Shown: in pieces, positions 58,420 to 64,000 of the stretch
Numbering within the stretch: the first letter of the stretch is position 1
Layout of the letters: each line of letters starts with the position of its first letter
Assembly: GCA_002633025.1 (NCBI GenBank)
Contig: NMRB01000849.1
Span: 84,140 to 148,139 of the forward strand
DNA from: Notospermus geniculatus
Lineage: Eukaryota > Nemertea > Pilidiophora > Heteronemertea > Lineidae
Length of the DNA: 64,000 nucleotides
Direction of reading: 5' to 3'
The notes under the pieces: generated by a model
Seen by the model: the letters and a program-made list of their open reading frames with translations, nothing else
Database searches by the model: none
What the model was told of the DNA's origin: nothing
Translations under genes and position numbers: made by a program

Positions 58420-61400
58420 ATGCTGTCCACGAGGTACTCGTTGATTCAGGTCGGGGGAAGAATCGGTCTGCCTTTTCTCCTGGCTTTAGCCGTGCTGCCA
58501 ATAGGTAAGAATCGTTTTCACACTACATGTATTTTATTGCCATGCTAAGGGACCCGTTGTAAGATCGGTCAGGGGTAGGTTTGGGGATAGCCTCCCTTGG
58601 TTCATCAATTTTTTCACCAAGTTTCTAGGTGAAGAGCAAAGTGACAGATTTGCCCAATGAAACCAATTCAATTCAAATCTGTTTGAGCCTGATACATGCA
58701 TTAAGCGGCAAAAATGTTCTTTTCGCAGAACTAGTGCAATGGCTTTTTGTCCATCCTGGCCCCCGTCCTGGCCATCTTCCGACCACTTTCGAACAAAAAA
58801 TCGTTCTTGCTTAAGTTAACTGTCTATGCAGCTGTAGGCGTGGCTTCTGTTCAGACTCTGGCGCAGTGTTGTCACAGAAGAGCTCTGGCCAGTCCAGACA
58901 CTTGTGGCTCGCTCAACAGCATTACCGTACCGTAGATTGATGGACAAAACTTACATTTACCAACACGGAAACTGTAGGATGCCGCGCTTATAGCATTTGC
59001 TTGTGACTTTCTGCAGGAGAAACTGGTCGACCAACACCTTCAGCAATATGGCCGCTTACTTCTCAACACAAAGGCAACGATCTGTCTGGTAACGGCAACA
59101 ATATTCCGCTCTCCGCGTTACAAGTACCGGCGGTGGGACCGCGCGGTCAAGACATGGCGTATTACTTCGCAAAGACCGGTCAGATAACAACAGACGAGAA
59201 CTTGGACGTACAGAAGAGTTTCACGTTAACTACCTACATCAGGATTGTAGTCGGTCAGAATATTATGAGATGGCGGAAAAGTCCGCTCGAGAGTCTCGCC
59301 ATCACAGACAAATTCAAGGTAGGTAATGTGACCGGCCAGGCTGAACAAACGGATGAATGAGGTTAAGAATCTGTTGTCTACCAGCTGGGAAAATCTGTGG
59401 TGAGAACACTTGTATGATCCAATGTATAGAGGTTCTTCACTGACGTCACAACGGTCACGTGACTGCAAAGAATCAGCCATATTGGCCGTCAAAATGGTCG
59501 GCGACGACGTCAAAACTGTCACATCATGACATTTTGACGTCATGATCTCGTGTGTTGACGCTGTGTCCATGCCGTGTAGACTGAGAGATGACCTGGGTTT
59601 TCGTTCACTTTCGTGGTCAACCTCTGGTAACTAGGATTTGACTTCATAAAATTATCGGCATCACCATTGGATAACATAATTCAATTGTTGCCACGCACAG
59701 ATTTTGCCAGTTTGGCAGTAATTAGCATAAAACCAATATGGCTGCCAATTTAGGCACATCAATGTACAGGTAACTTTAAAATGGCTCACCGCAGCCCCTT
59801 CAGATGTATTATAGTCAGATAGGAATATGCCCCTTAGAATCACAATAAGCATGGTTTCGGGTNTCAAATCCTAGTTACCAGAGGTTGACCACGAAAGTCA
59901 AAATCTAGGCTCTTTTCAGGGTTTTGTCTCTCAGTCTAGTGATGTCGCTTGACATTTTGACGGCCAATATGGCGGCCTTGTGTCGTCATGGAAATGTGAC
60001 GTCACGTAAAGAACCTCTAATCTCGGCCGCTTTTCTTCAAACTAACTTTATTTTTTCAGTTAAAAGTTTCGCTTGTTCCAAAAGGATCGACCACAGCTCT
60101 ATCCTATACGTTCACTCCGAAAGTTCCCGCAGAGCAATGGGTCTTTTTAGGATTCTCCTACAACTTTTCAACTGGGATCGCCGAAGCCTGCATCCACAAC
60201 CAATGTCTGGCCGCAGCCTTCCAGGCAGGGATTCTCCATGGACACGGCTCCACGACAGAGATCGGAGCTGAAATCATGTCGTTTTGGTGTTTGGTATTGT
60301 ACAATGAACAGGCGCTCACGAGAGCACAGATGGTGAAACACAGTGTGACATTCTGCGATGGAGGTAAGTTGAAGGCAAGTTTGATGGCTGTCGGATGGGC
60401 CATGGTTTCTGGAGCGATTCTAGATCTCTCGTTAAATATATAATCAATCCGGATATAGATTCTGTGGGACTTCGCTACCTGTCACACCAGTTCTTTGATT
60501 CTTGGTTCCAGCTCCCCCCGTCATCAAGGATGCAGGAGGTCACGTCATCACGGTTGCAGCTGTAAATGTCGGAACGACCTTCTCCTTCACATGCACCTTG
60601 GTGACAACTGTAGGCCTATCCATCATAACGTGGGAATGGTACAAAAATGGTGTGAAATTCACGGCGGGAGTCAACGGTGCCGTGTTCAGTCGTCCCGCAG
60701 TTGAAGCTGATGCTGGGTCGTACGCGTGTAAGGCTATCAGTAACGGTGTCATAGGTCCTCCGTCAGAGATCTTGGTCTTAACAGTCAAAGGTAAGTGATG
60801 CCTCTGAAATCATATCAAACTCGAACGTTCTCCCTTTTGTTACACAATTTCAGAAAGCTACTTGGGTCGTAAAAGTCACACTCTTCCACTTACATGTATA
60901 TTATAGTTACCGTCGCACCTGATAGGCCTACCACGGCCAGACCACGTCGAGAACTGATGATCTTAAATGTAATATAATTGTAATAATGAATTGTGAGATG
61001 CGCCGATGATTACTTTTTTCTCAGCCAGTCTACCTGTCCTGTTGCAGTGCCACCAACCAAACCGTCTATCACGGAGGGAGGCATCGTGAAAACCTCTGTC
61101 ACTGTCGATGAAGGAAACGCCTTCACTTTAACCTGCACGAAAGGGGCGATCGGCCCGACCCCTGACTCCTGGGTATGGTATAAGAAAGGCTCACTCTTTG
61201 ATGCAGACACCTCGGGTGCTAAGTTCTCTAAGACGGCTGTGGCTGGTGACGATGATTCGTACCAGTGCAGGGCATACGTAGGGACCTTGGCCAGTCCCTT
61301 CTCGGATACATTAACATTAACAGTTAAAGGTGAGTATTGTAGATTATATCTGGTGTCTTATTGTTTCATCAGCTTCTGCGAGCACAAACGATGATCAAGC

Positions 61401-63592
61401 AATGTTCTCTTGTTCAAAGCCTGAGGAAGCGNAGCTAACTTTTGAACGGTTGGATTTACACCCCATAAATGTATTACCAATAGATAGAAATATGGTGCCT
61501 CCGAAGCAGACAAGCATGTTCTTAATTGTTTTTGAGTAGTTATGTAATAAGAAATGAATTTTTATGCTAATTAATGCAAATTTAACAGAAAATGGGTCAA
61601 AATACATAAAAAATGCGGTTTCCAATTACGTAACTAGTTAGAAACTACAAAGAACATGCTTATTCGATTACAAGCCACCATGTTTCTATCTGTTGGTAAT
61701 ACATTTATGGGGTGAAAATCCAACCGTTCAAAAGTTAGCTGTACATCGGGTCCCATTCTCCTGTACAACGCTCATCATGTGTCAGTTGTTGGGTTCAATG
61801 ATAAAGTCAGTGTCCTGAACTTCAAAGTCAATTTTTCGGCGTCTTGCCAAAAATCTCAAAGGCCACCCACCCTAGTGCGACTCAGGGGGGTGCCCTGAAC
61901 ACATTACCAGGGGGTGACTTTTTACAGCAGCTGGTCCCCCATTTTTGCCCTTTGCCCCCTGGGTATCATTTGCCGAATGGGTTTTTAATATGGTTAGGTC
62001 TAGTACATTGTAGTTTGTATGTTAGTGTCATAGGTCATAGGTTCGAATCCCATCGTAGGCTTAAAAATTAGGTGAGGTTTTTCTGTCGTACGTAGCTGTT
62101 GTTAGTACTTTGTAACTACCGTACAAAAGTCTCTTGGCGCTGGAATTTTATCTTTTATCTTTAAAAGATAAAGATAAAATTCCAGCGCCAAGAGACTATG
62201 AAAAGACTTTTCATAGCCTGAATGACAAGATGTATTTGTTTCAATGATAAGATGTCTTTATCCGAGGATGTAAGTTGAAAACTTGTCAATTGACAAGATA
62301 GACCCTGTCAATTTAAGCATATGGCTGAGAACGAGTTCCAGCTTGTCAGTACGACAAGAATTTTTTTAGAGTGTGTCCTGTTGCAGTGCCACCAACCAAA
62401 CCGTCTATCACGGAGGGAGGCATCGTGAAAACCTCTGTCACTGTCGATGAAGGAAAGGTCTTCACCTTAACCTGCACGAAAGGGGCGAACGGCCCGACCC
62501 CTGACTCCTGGAAGTGGTATAAGGCAGGTTCACCCTTTACTGCAGACACCTCGGGTGCTAAGTTCTCTAAGATAGCTGTGGCTGGTGACGATGGTTCGTA
62601 CCAGTGCAGGGCATACGTAGGGACCTTGGCCAGTCCCTTCTCGGATACATTAACATTAACAGTTAAAGGTGAGTACATACATATTGTAGATTACATGTAT
62701 TTAGTGGTTTATCATTTCATCAGCTTCTGCGAGCACAACCAAAGATCAGGCTATGCTCTGTTGTCGAAGCCTGAAGAAGGGTGGACACTTTCTTCCGCTC
62801 GGGTATGATGATGGTTATTGTTGGCGTTGGTGTTGGTGATGGTATTTTTGTTGTTGTTGGTGGTGTTTGCAGTTGTGTTGCGATGCTGGTGATGACGACG
62901 ACGGTGACGTCGATGGCAGTGATGAGTACGATGATGATGACGATGACGATGACGACGTATATAGCTTTCTGGACAGCCGTGTTACATTATGCCTAAGGTC
63001 GATGTAACATTATGCGTTAGAAAAAGTGTAACGTTATGAGTCGGCAGTATATTAGTGAGATCTGCCTACGACAACAGTTAGCATGCAATAGTGTATTGTA
63101 AGATACGCCGATGAATACTTTTTCTCATCCTGTCTACCTGTCGTGTTACAGTGCCGCCAACCAAACCGTCTATCACGGAGGGAGGCATCGTGAAAACCTC
63201 TGTCACTGTCGATGAAGGAAAGGTCTTCACCTTAACCTGCACGAAAGGGGCGAACGACCCGACCCCTGACTCCTGGAAGTGGTATAAGGCAGGTTCACCC
63301 TTTACTGCAGACACCTCGGGTGCTAAGTTCTCTAAGACAGCTGTGGCTGGTGACGATGGTTCGTACCAGTGTAAGGCATACGTAGGGACCTTGGCCAGTC
63401 CCTTCTCGGATACATTAACATTAACAGTTAAAGGTGAGTACATACATATTGTAGATTATATCTAGTGTTTTATTGTTTCATCAGCTTCTGCGAGCACAAA
63501 TGATGATCAAGCAATGTTCTCTTGTTCAAAGCCTAAGGAAGGGGAGAGACAAAAGAAGTTCCACAATTTCTTCCGCTCTCGGATGATGGTTG

Positions 63593-63624
<32 letters not shown>

Positions 63625-64000
63625 GACGCCGACGCCGACGCCGATGACGATGAAGACGTATGCCTAAGATCGATGTCGCATTATGCGTGAGAAAAGGAGT
63701 CGACTGTAACATAAGCGGGAGATTTTGCAACGATCTGGTTAGAGCTATGACAACGTTTAAGAATGATGTATTGTAAGATGCGCCCGTGATTACTTTTTTC
63801 TCATCCTGTCTACCTGTCCTGTTACAGTGCCACCAACCAAACCGTCTATCACGGAGGGAGGCATCGTGAAAACCTCTGTCACTGTCGATGAAGGAAAAGC
63901 CTTCACCTTAACCTGCACGAAAGATGCGAACGGCCCGACCCCTGACTCCTGGAAGTGGTATAAGGCAGGTTCACCCTTTACTGCAGACACCTCAGGTGCT
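58420..64000 (+). CDS. LamG and tandem Ig-domain protein (3' partial)
   Basis: Exon 58420-58504 encodes a signal peptide (MLSTRYSLIQVGGRIGLPFL, then LALAVLP). 59017-59318 and 60060-60363 encode a concanavalin/LamG-like module (DMAYYFAKTGQITTDENL; EQWVFLGFSYNFSTGIAEAC; MSFWCLVLYNEQALTRAQM). Ig-domain exons, all phase 1-1, follow: 60512-60790, 61048-61329, 62387-62668, 63152-63433 and 63828 to the window end. Each shows the FTLTC cysteine, the WxWYK tryptophan and a DxSYxC tyrosine corner (YAC in the first). Introns are GT/AG and all joins stay in frame. The protein is secreted or membrane-anchored; its end, and any membrane segment, are outside the window. A recognition or adhesion role is possible, but function is not known. 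Ig domains 2-5 are almost identical. Confidence 0.88.
59428..60018. mobile_element. gaggttct MITE invaded by another element
   Basis: Ends agaggttcttcactgacgtc and gacgtcacgtaaagaacctc, with flanking TA on both sides. It is the same family as 16101-16328 in reverse orientation, and is split by the insertion at 59577-59938. It lies in the intron between the two LamG exons. Confidence 0.85.
59577..59938. mobile_element. Nested 362-bp foldback with 3-bp target repeat
   Basis: Ends tagactgagaga and tctctcagtcta. Longer arms pair through ctttcgtggtcaacctctgg and ccagaggttgaccacgaaag. It is flanked by gtg on both sides (59574-59576 and 59939-59941). The uninterrupted homologous site exists at 16101-16328. 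An n at 59863 lies inside. Confidence 0.85.
61434..61740. mobile_element. agctaacttttgaacggttgg foldback
   Basis: Arms agctaacttttgaacggttg and caaccgttcaaaagttagct, continuing through the ccccataaatgtattacca region; about 65 bp per arm. A fragment of the same element (cagctaacttttaaacggtt) lies at about 55150-55195, also ending at an n. Confidence 0.8.
61985..62058 (+). repeat. tRNA-like fragment with B box
   Basis: A perfect pol III B-box-like ggttcgaatcc at 62040-62050 and a loose A-box-like tggttaggtctag at 61991-62003. The cloverleaf is poor, so a tRNA-derived SINE piece is more likely than a working tRNA. Confidence 0.35.
62129..62196. repeat. Short near-perfect hairpin
   Basis: gtctcttggcgctggaattt pairs with aaattccagcgccaagagac; the stem is about 27 bp with an A/T-rich tip. 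A further small palindrome, tatgaaaagacttttcata, follows directly. It lies in the intron before Ig domain 3. Confidence 0.8.
62801..62960. repeat. Trinucleotide-rich intron stretch
   Basis: gtt/ggt followed by gat/gac triplets in the intron between Ig domains 3 and 4. A related stretch sits at the same relative place in the next intron (63586-63655). Confidence 0.8.
63586..63655. repeat. gtt / ggt / gcc-gac triplet repeat
   Basis: Runs of gtt, ggt and then gacgcc in the intron between Ig domains 4 and 5, at the position matching 62801-62960. Confidence 0.85.

Noticed and set aside
1-64000. CRISPR arrays, rRNA, operons or prokaryotic features
   Set aside because: None seen. The tandem repeats are minisatellites without unique spacers, and the genes are intron-containing animal genes.

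Overview
The window is animal nuclear DNA: small exons flanked by GT/AG introns, no operons, and many short foldback repeats. The gene set (noggin, a TspanC8 tetraspanin, UCP4, an LamG/Ig protein) and frequent short motifs such as taggcctac and taccggta suggest a marine invertebrate deuterostome (echinoderm, hemichordate or amphioxus). I cannot settle which. Three N runs, several single-n joins and repeated blocks beside them look like a draft assembly of a highly heterozygous genome, so some duplications here may be two haplotypes laid end to end.

Layout. (1) About 1.2-5.5 kb, + strand: the C-terminal exons of a mitochondrial carrier of the UCP4/SLC25A27 type; the 5' exons lie outside the window. 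(2) 5.5-13.9 kb: gene-free and rich in foldback elements, including a 373-bp insertion whose empty site is present about 1 kb away. (3) 13.96-15.05 kb, +: a single-exon noggin with an extended acidic N-terminal half and a basic insertion inside the cystine-knot region. (4) 15-23.7 kb: gene-free, with MITEs and a duplicated minisatellite block at an assembly join. (5) 23.7-25.9 kb, +: a two-exon protein kinase with an LND motif in place of HRD. (6) 26.6-27.5 kb, - strand: a two-exon small membrane protein, tail-to-tail with the kinase and head-to-head with (7). (7) 27.75-34.05 kb, +: a TspanC8 tetraspanin (TSPAN5/14/17 class) with two alternative 99-nt exons for the start of the large extracellular loop. 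Its last three exons recur in a 4.4-kb tandem duplication that continues to 42.8 kb. The second copy carries two TTAA-flanked (piggyBac-type) insertions that the first copy lacks. (8) 42.8-47.6 kb: a 2.2-kb block present twice around a single n, full of foldback elements. (9) 49.5-56.2 kb, +: a gene joining an FBXL4-type discoidin-like domain to BTB and BACK segments, with the discoidin exon cassette present twice. (10) 58.4 kb to the end, +: a secreted or membrane protein with signal peptide, LamG-like module and at least five Ig domains, four of them encoded by almost identical phase-1 exons; it runs off the window.

The genes are unrelated in function and only share a neighbourhood. The one likely regulatory coupling is the 294-bp divergent promoter between the small membrane protein and the tetraspanin, which holds a palindromic CRE. 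The most distinctive signals are the mutually exclusive tetraspanin exons, the near-identical Ig exon array, the discoidin-BTB architecture with its duplicated cassette, and several transposon insertions that can be dated against empty sites in the same window.
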